A DNA stretch of 23,939 nt from CAZVWW01 sp964631265 (GCA_964631265.1 CAZVWW010000024.1:1-23939); one strand, 5' to 3'; numbered from the stretch's first letter, positions 16,792 through 23,868 are shown. The notes: generated by a model from the sequence alone, not told the origin. Program-made: numbers and translations.

Positions 16792-17796
16792 TCAACTCAA
16801 TCCCTTCCGAATCCTCGGCAACGAAACCAGATAAACCACAAAAGACAACAACAGAACAATCGAGACACAGAACAAGATCACCGGCCACTGCGCATCTTTC
16901 GACAGAATCATATCGTTCGCCTTATACGCCCAGTAAAAGGGGCTCCAGTACATGGTCCACTGCCATTTATCCGCCAGGAGTTCATAGCCCGCGATGGAAA
17001 CAGCGATCGGCAGCATGATCAGCTTAACCCCGCCAGCCGCTTCCATCACATCTTTCGCATTAATCCCCTGTACAAATCCCACAATAAGACTTAACAGCAT
17101 CGAAGTAAATCCGACCATCAGTATCATAAGCCAGTTGACATTATAATAACCGGTGATCAAAAGGGCCAGGATAATACTGACCATTACAACAGTTCCCCCC
17201 AGCATACTCTTCCCCAAAACAAACGCTGTCTGAGAAATCGGTGTCACGTTGATGGCGCTGATCGTGTTGTCCATCTTCTCCTCCACAATGGTCGTGGAGA
17301 TCAGCATGCCCGAGAGCATCACCGACAGCAGAATGAGCATGTTCACCAACTTGGTCTTTAAAGGAGACACCTGATAACCAAAGGAATATATCTCCGCCCT
17401 GGTATCCGCTACAGTTGCATCCATTTCGTAAAGAGCATTCAATGCCTTCACATACTCTCTAAAGGCCTCGTTTTCGTTCCCTTGAAAGAGAATCTCGTAT
17501 CGGTGGTTCTCAAGCGGCACAATCCCACCGATATCGTCTCTTTTCCGAATACGCCGTTCCAGTTCTTCCATCGAAGGAAAGACCTCAACCTTTGCAAAAC
17601 GTTTCATAAAATCCACATGAGACTGCTCATCTGACTGCAAAAGGGCGACAGAAACCGTTGTATCGTTCAACCCCGGTGCAAGGATTGTAATCCCCACCGC
17701 CAGGATAATCGGGATGACCATGATATAAACCGTCATGGCATCTCGTGATGAAACCAGAAAATCTCTTCCGAATATGGTTAACAGTTTTTTAAACAT
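16792..17796 (-). CDS. ABC-2 type transporter permease
   Basis: With ATG 17796 the protein has 334 residues; SD TAAGGGGGA then lies 7 bases upstream, while ATG 17802 is almost in contact with it. One membrane helix near residues 18-40 is followed by an extracytoplasmic domain (about 45-150) and five or six helices. The segment STTIVEEKMDNTISAINVTPI is the typical ABC-2 coupling region, the C-terminal half of the NatB/YhaP/drug-exporter permease type. It forms a pair with the upstream permease and is driven by the ATPase at 19012-19866. TetR control suggests drug or toxic-compound efflux. The gene ends 4 bases from repeat array A. Confidence 0.88.
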   Translation of the reverse strand: MFKKLLTIFGRDFLVSSRDAMTVYIMVIPIILAVGITILAPGLNDTTVSVALLQSDEQSHVDFMKRFAKVEVFPSMEELERRIRKRDDIGGIVPLENHRYEILFQGNENEAFREYVKALNALYEMDATVADTRAEIYSFGYQVSPLKTKLVNMLILLSVMLSGMLISTTIVEEKMDNTISAINVTPISQTAFVLGKSMLGGTVVMVSIILALLITGYYNVNWLMILMVGFTSMLLSLIVGFVQGINAKDVMEAAGGVKLIMLPIAVSIAGYELLADKWQWTMYWSPFYWAYKANDMILSKDAQWPVILFCVSIVLLLSFVVYLVSLPRIRKGLS

Positions 17797-17819
17797 CCTC
17801 ATTCCCCCTTATATGTTCT

Positions 17820-19010
17820 TTAACCACTGCACAATGTCCTTGACAATCTTCTCTGCGCTCCCCGGAACAACAATAACCCGCCACCAAGAAAGACAAGTGA
17901 ATAGGACAGCACATAACTCATGTCATTTGCGTTCAACAAGATGTCTTTGAATCCCTGTAAAACCGGATAAGTCGGGAAAAATCGGAGAAAAACAGGATCA
18001 AAGCCCGGAATGATATAGGAAAAGGCCGGAACCATCAGGATAACCATCACCAGATAGAGGGCCCCGAAGGCCTTTTCAAAAGCATCGTAAAAACTAGCCA
18101 CCAGAAGCCCCAGCTCTGCAAAGGCAAAGGTGGTGATGATCAGAAACAGATAAAAGAGGGGATAATTCGGCTTAAACCCCATTACCGGCAGGGTGATGAG
18201 CGTGGAAGATATCAAGACGGTTGTCAGAATCACGCCCGTCTTACTGAGCAGATACACGCCCACTGATGACGGGGTAACGGCAAATGCCCTGATAACCCCT
18301 TCCCCTTTGTCCAGAAAGATATACGCCATGACGATGAAAAATCCCATCAGAGAACCCGCAAATGTGATGAAAAGCGGTATGACATTCTCTCTGGCATTGA
18401 GTGTCTTGTGCGTTTCAAGTTCTCTGACATCCTGTCTGTTCATCTGTGTCTGCAAAATGGCACTTTTGTCATTGTGCATCAGATACAAGAGGTTCACCAG
18501 CCGATCCGTTTCATAGCCCTGTAAAAAGTATTGGTAGGCAAACTCCCCTTCCTTCATTCTGATGACCGCTCCCCGCGATTTCTCCTGATGCGCCAGTCTG
18601 ATCATGTCTTCGCGGTTATCTGCGACATAGGCCCTTTTAATCAAATCTCCGGTTTTGGCATCGAGCGTTTCAAGGGTCTTCACGTCTATAACCTTTTCTT
18701 CGTCGAAGGTGTAGTGCTCTTTCTCACCGCTCTTATCGTTGATCACCTTAAAATCACCGGGTTTGAGCGTAAATGACTTCTCATTACCCATTCGTAATTG
18801 CCCGTCCGAAATCTCTTTATTTGTCATGACCTTGAACATAAACGGTGTCATATCGTAGTATACGATTTCCTCTTCCTTCGAAACCGGATTTTCATTGACC
18901 ACCACCAGTAAAACGATCAGCATCACGAGAGCAATGAAGATTTCAATATAAAAATAGAACCCCCTTCCGGCGATGGTCATCTCTTTGAGATAACTGCTCC
19001 AGAGTTTCAT
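17820..19010 (-). CDS. ABC-2 type transporter permease (large extracytoplasmic domain)
   Basis: ATG 19010 follows the ATPase stop by one base; SD AAGGGGG is about 10 bases upstream, within the ATPase gene. In-frame sequence further upstream is ATPase coding in another frame. The 396-residue protein has helix 1 at about 18-40, a hydrophilic domain (about 42-215) and six C-terminal helices including a FITFAGSLMGFFIVMAYIFL segment followed by DKGEGVIRAFAVTPSS, the ABC-2 signature region. It shares this plan with the next permease, and the two probably form a heterodimer. The C-terminus RRLSRTLCSG is polar. Confidence 0.88.
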   Translation of the reverse strand: MKLWSSYLKEMTIAGRGFYFYIEIFIALVMLIVLLVVVNENPVSKEEEIVYYDMTPFMFKVMTNKEISDGQLRMGNEKSFTLKPGDFKVINDKSGEKEHYTFDEEKVIDVKTLETLDAKTGDLIKRAYVADNREDMIRLAHQEKSRGAVIRMKEGEFAYQYFLQGYETDRLVNLLYLMHNDKSAILQTQMNRQDVRELETHKTLNARENVIPLFITFAGSLMGFFIVMAYIFLDKGEGVIRAFAVTPSSVGVYLLSKTGVILTTVLISSTLITLPVMGFKPNYPLFYLFLIITTFAFAELGLLVASFYDAFEKAFGALYLVMVILMVPAFSYIIPGFDPVFLRFFPTYPVLQGFKDILLNANDMSYVLSYSLVFLGGGLLLFRGAQRRLSRTLCSG

Positions 19011-19011
19011 A

Positions 19012-19866
19012 TTATACAAGCCCCCTTCCTGTGACCTGAATAAAGATCTCCTCGAGGGTTGCCTCCTTCGTGTGCATGGTTGAGATCTGATATTGACGTG
19101 TGATTTCAGCGATTCGTTTCTTATCTGCTTCATCGATGGTTTTCAAGACCTCTTTCTCCACTTTCCCCTCTTTGATGTATTCAATCTCCACCAGTTTTTT
19201 TCCGTATCGGAGCTTCAAATTCTTGGGCGTATCGATGAGTTTGATCTCCCCGTCTATGATGAAAGCAACCCGATCACAAAGTTCTTCGGCAATGAACATG
19301 TTGTGCGTGGTCAAAAAAGAGGTCACACCTCTTGAAGTCTGCTCTTTGATAATATCTTTAATGTTGGCGGCGATTGCCGGATCAAGCCCGGTCGTCGGTT
19401 CGTCCAGGAACCAAAGTTCGGGGTTGTTGATCATGGAACGGGCAAAGGTCAGCCGATGCTTCATCCCCTTTGAGAAAGTCCCGGCCTTGTCCTTTTCCTT
19501 CCCGGATAATCCCACCAATTTCAGCAGTTCATCGGGATCTCTGGTCGGCCCATCGAATAATTTGGCGTAGAACTGTAGATTTTCTCTCGCAGTGAGTTTG
19601 CCGTACACATTGGATTGTTCAAAAGAAACACCGATCTTGTTAAAACGTTTGTTGTCAACTTTCTCCAAATCGTATCCGGCAACAACCACCTTTCCTTTTT
19701 GCAGGGGCAAGAGCCCCGTTAAAATCCCCTGGGTTGTCGATTTACCGGCTCCCGAAGGCCCCAGAAATCCGAAGATCTCCCCTTTTTGAACATCAAAACT
19801 GATGTCCTTTACAGCATATTGCTGATCCTTTGTATAGGAGTGATAAAGATTTTGAACACTAATCAT
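19012..19866 (-). CDS. ABC-2 transporter ATP-binding protein
   Basis: The 284-residue ATPase has Walker A GPSGAGKST (36-44), Q-loop region VSFEQSNVYGKLTARENL, signature FSKGMKHR (131-138) in place of LSGGQ, Walker B LWFLDEPTTGLD (151-162) and switch His188. A C-terminal domain of about 75 residues follows, typical of CcmA/DrrA-type drug-export ATPases. The SD AAGGGGGAA lies in the tetR 3' end, and the ATG overlaps the tetR stop. It energises the two permeases that follow. Confidence 0.93.
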   Translation of the reverse strand: MISVQNLYHSYTKDQQYAVKDISFDVQKGEIFGFLGPSGAGKSTTQGILTGLLPLQKGKVVVAGYDLEKVDNKRFNKIGVSFEQSNVYGKLTARENLQFYAKLFDGPTRDPDELLKLVGLSGKEKDKAGTFSKGMKHRLTFARSMINNPELWFLDEPTTGLDPAIAANIKDIIKEQTSRGVTSFLTTHNMFIAEELCDRVAFIIDGEIKLIDTPKNLKLRYGKKLVEIEYIKEGKVEKEVLKTIDEADKKRIAEITRQYQISTMHTKEATLEEIFIQVTGRGLV

Positions 19867-20507
19867 TCAGTTTCCCCCTTTTTATTGTCATCTCTGTAAA
19901 AAGCCTTTTTTAAAACATCTACATAGTCTTCAACCATTGCATAGATCGGACCAAAATTCAGATGTTTACCCTCGCGTTTTAATTGCTCTGTTGATCCCTC
20001 TCCAATCTTTTCGAATGTCCATTGAATGATATGCATCACCTTTTGGAGATCGATATCTTCCCTGAACAGTGAATAGTCTATATTCTCTTTGTAGACCCGG
20101 TTCATCAAATCGGGAAAGCGCTTGATGTACCGTGATTTCAGCTGTTCCAATGGCTCTGACTTCATTAACGACACCATAAAATCGAAAATAAAGGGATGTT
20201 GATCCATCAGCTTCAACTTGATCAACGTGATCTGCTTAATCCGTTCAAAGAGATCGTACTCGGTCCAATCGACTTTTTTAACGATTTCATCCGAGATTAA
20301 ATCAATCACATACTCCTCCAATCTATCGAACAATACCCGTTTGTTGTCGAAGTAGTGAAATAACAACCCCTTCGAGATCTTTGCCTTTTTGACAATAGTG
20401 TTGGTGGAGGCCTTTTCATAACCGTTTTGACTGAATTCCTCCAGCGCACTGTTGATGATTTTTTCTCTCTTTTCCTCATCCATGTTCTTCAAAATCTCTT
20501 CCATCAT
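19863..20507 (-). CDS. TetR family regulator of the adjacent ABC-2 transport operon
   Basis: ATG 20507 has SD GGAG six bases upstream, giving 214 residues. A further in-frame TTG at 20519 overlaps the SD. The N-terminal 60 residues form the TetR DNA-binding domain: REKIINSALEEFSQNGYEKA, then the helix-turn-helix TNTIVKKAKISKGLLFHYFDNK. The rest is a variable helical ligand-binding domain. It is the first gene of the operon with the ABC-2 ATPase and permeases, and two matching dyads lie in its promoter. It most likely represses itself and the transporter until a ligand binds. Confidence 0.93.
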   Translation of the reverse strand: MMEEILKNMDEEKREKIINSALEEFSQNGYEKASTNTIVKKAKISKGLLFHYFDNKRVLFDRLEEYVIDLISDEIVKKVDWTEYDLFERIKQITLIKLKLMDQHPFIFDFMVSLMKSEPLEQLKSRYIKRFPDLMNRVYKENIDYSLFREDIDLQKVMHIIQWTFEKIGEGSTEQLKREGKHLNFGPIYAMVEDYVDVLKKAFYRDDNKKGETE

Positions 20508-20534
20508 TCTCAACTCCAAACCGACGATTCAATA

Positions 20535-20585
20535 TTGACCAATTTGGTCAACGATAGGATACCATAAACTGACCACACTGGTCAA
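20535..20585 (-). promoter_or_regulatory. tetR-ABC promoter with two TTGACC-N5-GGTCA(A) operators
   Basis: On the - strand the -35 is TTGACC (20580-20585), the spacer 18 bases and the -10 TATCCT (20556-20561), with the TGG extension. Dyad 1, TGACC-N5-GGTCA (20570-20584), covers the -35. Dyad 2, TTGACC-N5-GGTCAA (20535-20551), covers the start of transcription. Dyad centres are 34 bp apart. The layout fits autorepression by the TetR protein. Confidence 0.85.
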
Positions 20586-20610
20586 GTCTGAACTCGAAAA
20601 TACAGCCAAT

Positions 20611-20645
20611 AAAAAAAGGCGAGTTTGATCAAAACCAAACCGCCT
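20611..20645 (-). terminator. Probable terminator downstream of the GNAT gene
   Basis: On the - strand GGCGGTTTG pairs with CAAACTCGCC (one bulged base) and seven T follow. It lies about 130 bases after the GNAT stop and before the tetR promoter, so it would shield that promoter from read-through. I see no feature in the stretch 20646-20772. Confidence 0.65.
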
Positions 20646-20772
20646 CATTCAAGTCCCGGAAGTCGCACTGCTACGATTAACACAAGAATATGATCTCTCA
20701 CTTCAGATTTTATAAACCGTCAATCGTGTTTCTCACTTCCCCTTCAAGAAAAAAGAGACCTTTCCCATCACA

Positions 20773-21216
20773 TCATTTCTTGTATCTCAGCTTTGTTGAA
20801 CTGGGATAGAAGTTGAATCGCGAATAAAAAGCAAACACCACTTCATTCCCGGCAGCGACTTTCAGCGATATCTCCTCTGGTTCAAACAGCTCAACCCACC
20901 TTATACTTCTTCTCATCAGTTCCTCACCGATCCCCATCTTTCTGTATTCAGATTTTACAAACAGAGAATCAATCTCACCTACATCCCCATTGACTGAAGC
21001 AATGCAGTAACCAACGAGCACATCACTCTCCCGGGCGATCATAATCCTTATTTTTTCCTTTTCAAGTAACTTCTTTTTTCGCCATTCAAAGGTAAATGAA
21101 GAGAAGTCTTCGGTAAAATTCACCGATCTGTTCAAATGCAACCGGTTTAATGCCTCCCATAGCGGCTTAATGAGATCGATCTTGTCGGGAGAAACCTCTT
21201 TGTATTGAATCATCAT
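20773..21216 (-). CDS. GNAT family N-acetyltransferase
   Basis: The SD GGAGGTG ends five bases before ATG 21216, giving 147 residues; an earlier in-frame start at 21243 has no SD. The acetyl-CoA-binding motif A is EIDSLFVKSEYRKMGIGEEL (R/Q-x-x-G-x-G form, here RKMGIG), preceded by strand VLVGYCIASV and followed by ISLKVAAGNEVVFAFYSRFNF, the usual N-x-x-A-x-x-F/Y-Y end of the fold. Transfer of acetyl from acetyl-CoA to an amine is expected; the substrate is unknown. It is a single gene, with the repeat array B starting about 60 bases upstream of its start. Confidence 0.9.
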   Translation of the reverse strand: MMIQYKEVSPDKIDLIKPLWEALNRLHLNRSVNFTEDFSSFTFEWRKKKLLEKEKIRIMIARESDVLVGYCIASVNGDVGEIDSLFVKSEYRKMGIGEELMRRSIRWVELFEPEEISLKVAAGNEVVFAFYSRFNFYPSSTKLRYKK

Positions 21217-21277
21217 AAAACACCTCCGTTTAATGGAATACACCTTTCCAACTCAGATAGAAAAAAACTCTTTATCC

Positions 21278-21439
21278 GGCTGCATGTCCCAGCGCTTCTT
21301 GAAGCGAGCCTGAAGCCATTATCCCGTCATGAGTCCCCCCGGCTCATGTCCTTACGCTCCTGGTTTCTGGCTGCAGGTCCCCTGGCCTGAAGCCATTATC
21401 CCGTCATGAGTCCCCCCGGCTCATGTCCTTACGCTCCTG
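21278..21439. repeat. Double-hairpin tandem repeat, array B, left part
   Basis: A degenerate copy (21278-21360) is followed by a full unit of period 77 (21361-21437) that runs into the gap. The units match array A: arms GGCTGCAGG/CCTGAAGCC with loop TCCCCTGG and CATGAG/CTCATG with loop TCCCCCCGG. In the first copy, hairpin 1 is interrupted by an extra small hairpin CGCTTC-TT-GAAGCG (21293-21306). The orientation is the same as in array A. Confidence 0.92.
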
Positions 21440-21539
21440 NNNNNNNNNNNNNNNNNNNNNNNNNNNNNNNNNNNNNNNNNNNNNNNNNNNNNNNNNNNNN
21501 NNNNNNNNNNNNNNNNNNNNNNNNNNNNNNNNNNNNNNN
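21440..21539. other. Assembly gap (100 N) inside repeat array B
   Basis: Exactly 100 N with repeat sequence directly at both edges (the left edge stops in the linker, the right resumes at the start of a unit). The break is thus caused by, or lies in, tandem copies of the 77-base unit. Confidence 0.99.
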
Positions 21540-21608
21540 GTTTCTGGCTGCAGGTCCCCTGGCCTGAAGCCATTATCCCGTCATGAGTCCCCCGGCTCAT
21601 GTCCTTAT
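21540..21608. repeat. Double-hairpin tandem repeat, array B, last copy
   Basis: One full unit after the gap, with arms GGCTGCAGG/CCTGAAGCC, loop TCCCCTGG, and arms CATGAG/CTCATG, loop TCCCCCGG. It ends at GTCCTTAT, the same end as the array A copies. Confidence 0.92.
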
Positions 21609-21764
21609 CTGATTTTTTAACGCTCTGATTCTGTCGGACAAATGAAAAGGCGATCTAAAGTGAAGTTCTTTTCTATTGTCCTTGGAAAGAGCCAATGGAG
21701 CACTTTCTTTCCTAAACCCTTATACTAAGGATGGCACAAAGGGAAACGATTGTCAAATGATGCT
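21609..21764. other. Non-coding stretch, nothing recognised
   Basis: Between the last repeat copy and the first 34-base direct repeat I see no gene, terminator or strong promoter. A TATACT at 21721-21726 has no matching -35. The reading frame that crosses the region has no SD and no recognisable protein features. Confidence 0.6.
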
Positions 21765-21798
21765 TAATTATTACAGAAGAAACTCGAAAATTCAAGTT
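21765..21798. repeat. 34-base direct repeat, left copy
   Basis: Identical over 34 bases to 22046-22079. Its right 18 bases form an imperfect dyad, AACTCGAA and TTCAAGTT around AA, of the kind bound by dimeric proteins. Confidence 0.95.
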
Positions 21799-22045
21799 AT
21801 AACCTTCCCGGTCTCGCACCGACTCCCCCGGGTCGGTGCGTATAACGAATCAAACACCCTCCCCAGGGTGTTTTCCGATTTTTTAACAGGAAGGAATCCC
21901 CTTTGTTTGATTCGCGTATTGCCTGTTTCCCTGGATAGGAATGCAGGGTTTTTCGTGGTTTTTGTTCAAAAACCTTGCATCAAACGTTGGTTTCATTACC
22001 GGCAAACCGCCAATAAAGGTCTTCCCGTGTTATTCACCAAGCCCC
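21799..22045. other. Structured 247-base segment between the direct repeats
   Basis: Hairpins seen: (a) CGCACCGAC (21815-21823) with GTCGGTGCG (21832-21840), loop TCCCCCGG; (b) AAACACCC (21852-21859) with GGGTGTTT (21866-21873), loop TCCCCA, followed by six T at 21879-21884; (c) a 10-bp stem CGAATCAAAC (21846-21855) with GTTTGATTCG (21905-21914), competing with b; (d) a 12-bp stem TGCAGGGTTTTT (21942-21953) with AAAAACCTTGCA (21968-21979). Loop a equals the loop of the tandem repeats. No credible coding sequence is seen. It may be a structured RNA, a small mobile element or a leader region. Confidence 0.65.
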
Positions 22046-22079
22046 TAATTATTACAGAAGAAACTCGAAAATTCAAGTT
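22046..22079. repeat. 34-base direct repeat, right copy, next to the S41 peptidase promoter
   Basis: Exact second copy of 21765-21798, ending 16 bases before the -35 of the peptidase gene. Its AACTCGAA-AA-TTCAAGTT dyad could be a regulator site or a recombination site. Confidence 0.95.
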
Positions 22080-22095
22080 CGTAAAAAAGAGACAC

Positions 22096-22124
22096 TTGAC
22101 ACGTAGCATACTACATGCTATAAG
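22096..22124 (+). promoter_or_regulatory. Near-consensus promoter with a dyad operator in the spacer
   Basis: TTGACA at 22096-22101, 17-base spacer, TATAAG at 22119-22124 with TGC extension. The spacer holds the inverted repeat TAGCAT (22104-22109) and ATGCTA (22115-22120) separated by ACTAC. A repressor there would block polymerase directly. The S41 peptidase ATG is 34 bases downstream. Confidence 0.85.
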
Positions 22125-22158
22125 ATAACAGTTGAAAATTGTTGTATGGAGGGATTCG

Positions 22159-23658
22159 ATGAAAAAAGTATTAAAACGGGGCTTCCTGATCCTGGGAATC
22201 ATAGCCATAGCAGCACTTTTAATCTGGCTGATCTTCTTTATAACCGATACCATCACATTGAGTCGATCAGATGTCTTAAACCGTTATGATGGCGAGACTG
22301 TCTTCGGGTACAAAGAAGGGATCATTCAAAGAGATTTGACAAAAGAAGAGGCTCTGGAGGATCTGAGCTGGTACAAAGATGTGGCGCTGGAAGTCCATTT
22401 AAAACTCCAGAATGAAAAGGAGAGAGGACAGTTTCTTGAGGCCTATGAAAGTGTCTTCACTGATTTATCCAGGGAAATCGACCGGTCTGCTGAAAAGCGT
22501 ATACCGGTTGACCGTTTTGCCATGCATCTGTCAAAACTGGCAGCGGTTATCGGGGATGCCCATACCTATGTCAGATACATAAAGGGCATCGGAGAAGAGG
22601 AAAGCCTTTTGAGATTACCGCTTGAATTCAAATCCCTCTCAGACGGGCTTGTGATTTCAGCCGTTTATGAAGCGTTTAGCACCGACGACTACAAAGACAT
22701 TCAAGAGGGGATGGCTGTTACCGCCATCAACGATAAAGCACTTAAAGAGTATAAAGAACAGGCCTATCCCTATTTTTCCGCTGAAAACTCACAATGGCAG
22801 GACTATCTGTTGTCCAATTATCTCCCTTATGCCTACTTTAACAACTATTTGGATGCTTCCGGTGAAACGGATTCAATCCGACTGACATTACAGAACACAG
22901 AAGGAGAGCATTATTCGCTTGAGCTTCCCTATGTATTGATGGAGCGAAAAACAGAACATCCGGAAAAACGGGAAAGTTATGGCTCTGAGTTTTTAACGGA
23001 TTCACAGACCGCCCTCTTCTGGCTGGACAGTTGTCGCTATACCGATGATTATTTGAACGCAGTGGATCAATTCTTTGAAGGCGTCAAAGAAAGAAATATC
23101 GAAAAGGTGGTCGTGGATATACGGGAAAATACCGGGGGAAGCTCCATGGTGGTTTGGCCTTTTTTAAAGTATCTGGGGGTAGAGAAAACGAAAGATTACG
23201 ATGCCGATATCCGGTATTGCGGCACCACCATCAAGAGATGCCACATCACGACAATGAACCGTTTTCTCCGTTCATTGCGCAAACTCGTGTCTTTGGGCAA
23301 TCTCTACCTGGACAAACCAGACTATCCCGACAACATCTTTGATGGAGATTTTTATGTCCTGGTCTCGGGAAAAACCTTCAGTTCCGGCAATTATTTTGCC
23401 ACTATGCTCTCGGACAACAACCTGGCTAAAACAGTTGGTACCCCCACGGGAAACGCCCCCTCCGCTTATGGTGATCCCATCGTTTTCACCAGTAAAAACG
23501 CGCAACTCCCGTTTTATATCTCCTATAAGCGATTTGTCAGACCGGATGAAACAAAAGACCCGGCGACCGAATTAACCCCGGACGTTTCAGTTCCTTATAC
23601 GGTATCGGATTATCAGAACAGAACGGACCCGCAACTCAACTGGATTATCAATCAGTAA
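22159..23658 (+). CDS. Membrane-anchored S41 (C-terminal processing) family peptidase-like protein
   Basis: ATG 22159 follows SD GGAGGG by 5 bases; an upstream in-frame TTG at 22132 has no SD. The 499-residue protein begins with three or four positive residues and a long hydrophobic segment (9-28), an uncleaved anchor or signal with no lipobox. An N-terminal helical region with GDAHT (132-136), a poorly conserved central PDZ-like part (about 155-260) and the S41 core follow: DIRENTGGS (320-328), then VSGKTFSSGNYFA (402-414) with probable nucleophile Ser408, and VGTPTGNAPS (426-435). The catalytic Lys is not assigned. It probably acts outside the membrane. It stands alone behind a strong, operator-bearing promoter. 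It could be an inactive relative. Confidence 0.85.
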   Translation: MKKVLKRGFLILGIIAIAALLIWLIFFITDTITLSRSDVLNRYDGETVFGYKEGIIQRDLTKEEALEDLSWYKDVALEVHLKLQNEKERGQFLEAYESVFTDLSREIDRSAEKRIPVDRFAMHLSKLAAVIGDAHTYVRYIKGIGEEESLLRLPLEFKSLSDGLVISAVYEAFSTDDYKDIQEGMAVTAINDKALKEYKEQAYPYFSAENSQWQDYLLSNYLPYAYFNNYLDASGETDSIRLTLQNTEGEHYSLELPYVLMERKTEHPEKRESYGSEFLTDSQTALFWLDSCRYTDDYLNAVDQFFEGVKERNIEKVVVDIRENTGGSSMVVWPFLKYLGVEKTKDYDADIRYCGTTIKRCHITTMNRFLRSLRKLVSLGNLYLDKPDYPDNIFDGDFYVLVSGKTFSSGNYFATMLSDNNLAKTVGTPTGNAPSAYGDPIVFTSKNAQLPFYISYKRFVRPDETKDPATELTPDVSVPYTVSDYQNRTDPQLNWIINQ

Positions 23659-23687
23659 TGACAAAATCGGGCATTCTGTGCTATAAT
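23658..23687 (+). promoter_or_regulatory. Promoter of the tRNA-Val gene
   Basis: ATGACA (23658-23663), 18-base spacer and TGC-TATAAT (-10 at 23682-23687), a strong extended -10. The -35 begins on the last base of the peptidase stop codon, and the tRNA starts 14 bases after the -10. Confidence 0.8.
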
Positions 23688-23700
23688 AAATATACCAACC

Positions 23701-23775
23701 GGGTGTGTAGCTTAGCGGGAGAGCGCTTCCCTCACACGGAAGAGGTCACAGGTTCAAATCCTGTCACACCCACCA
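23701..23775 (+). tRNA. tRNA-Val (CAC)
   Basis: Acceptor strands GGGTGTG and CACACCC pair fully. Anticodon stem CTTCC/GGAAG encloses loop CTCACAC, giving anticodon CAC. The T-arm is ACAGG-TTCAAAT-CCTGT, followed by discriminator A and encoded CCA. No clear terminator is visible in the following 90 bases. Confidence 0.95.
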
Positions 23776-23868
23776 TTACTGCATTATCCCAACCCAATAC
23801 AACTCGGGGGCTGAAAAAGGCAGTGTTGAATATATCTAATCAAGTGCCAATCTCGTCTTTAGTTGGTC

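Noticed and set aside
19007..19020. TATAAT just before the first ABC-2 permease gene (- strand)
   Set aside because: It overlaps the ATPase stop and lies within 10 bases of the permease ATG, so a transcript from it would lack an SD. The genes are clearly co-transcribed.
16635..21608. Tandem repeats as a CRISPR array
   Set aside because: The units are contiguous, 77-84 bases apart, with no unique spacers of constant length and no cas genes nearby.
21676..22128. 150-codon open frame across the direct-repeat segment
   Set aside because: No SD, odd residue composition, crosses both direct repeats and terminator-like hairpins, and overlaps the peptidase promoter.
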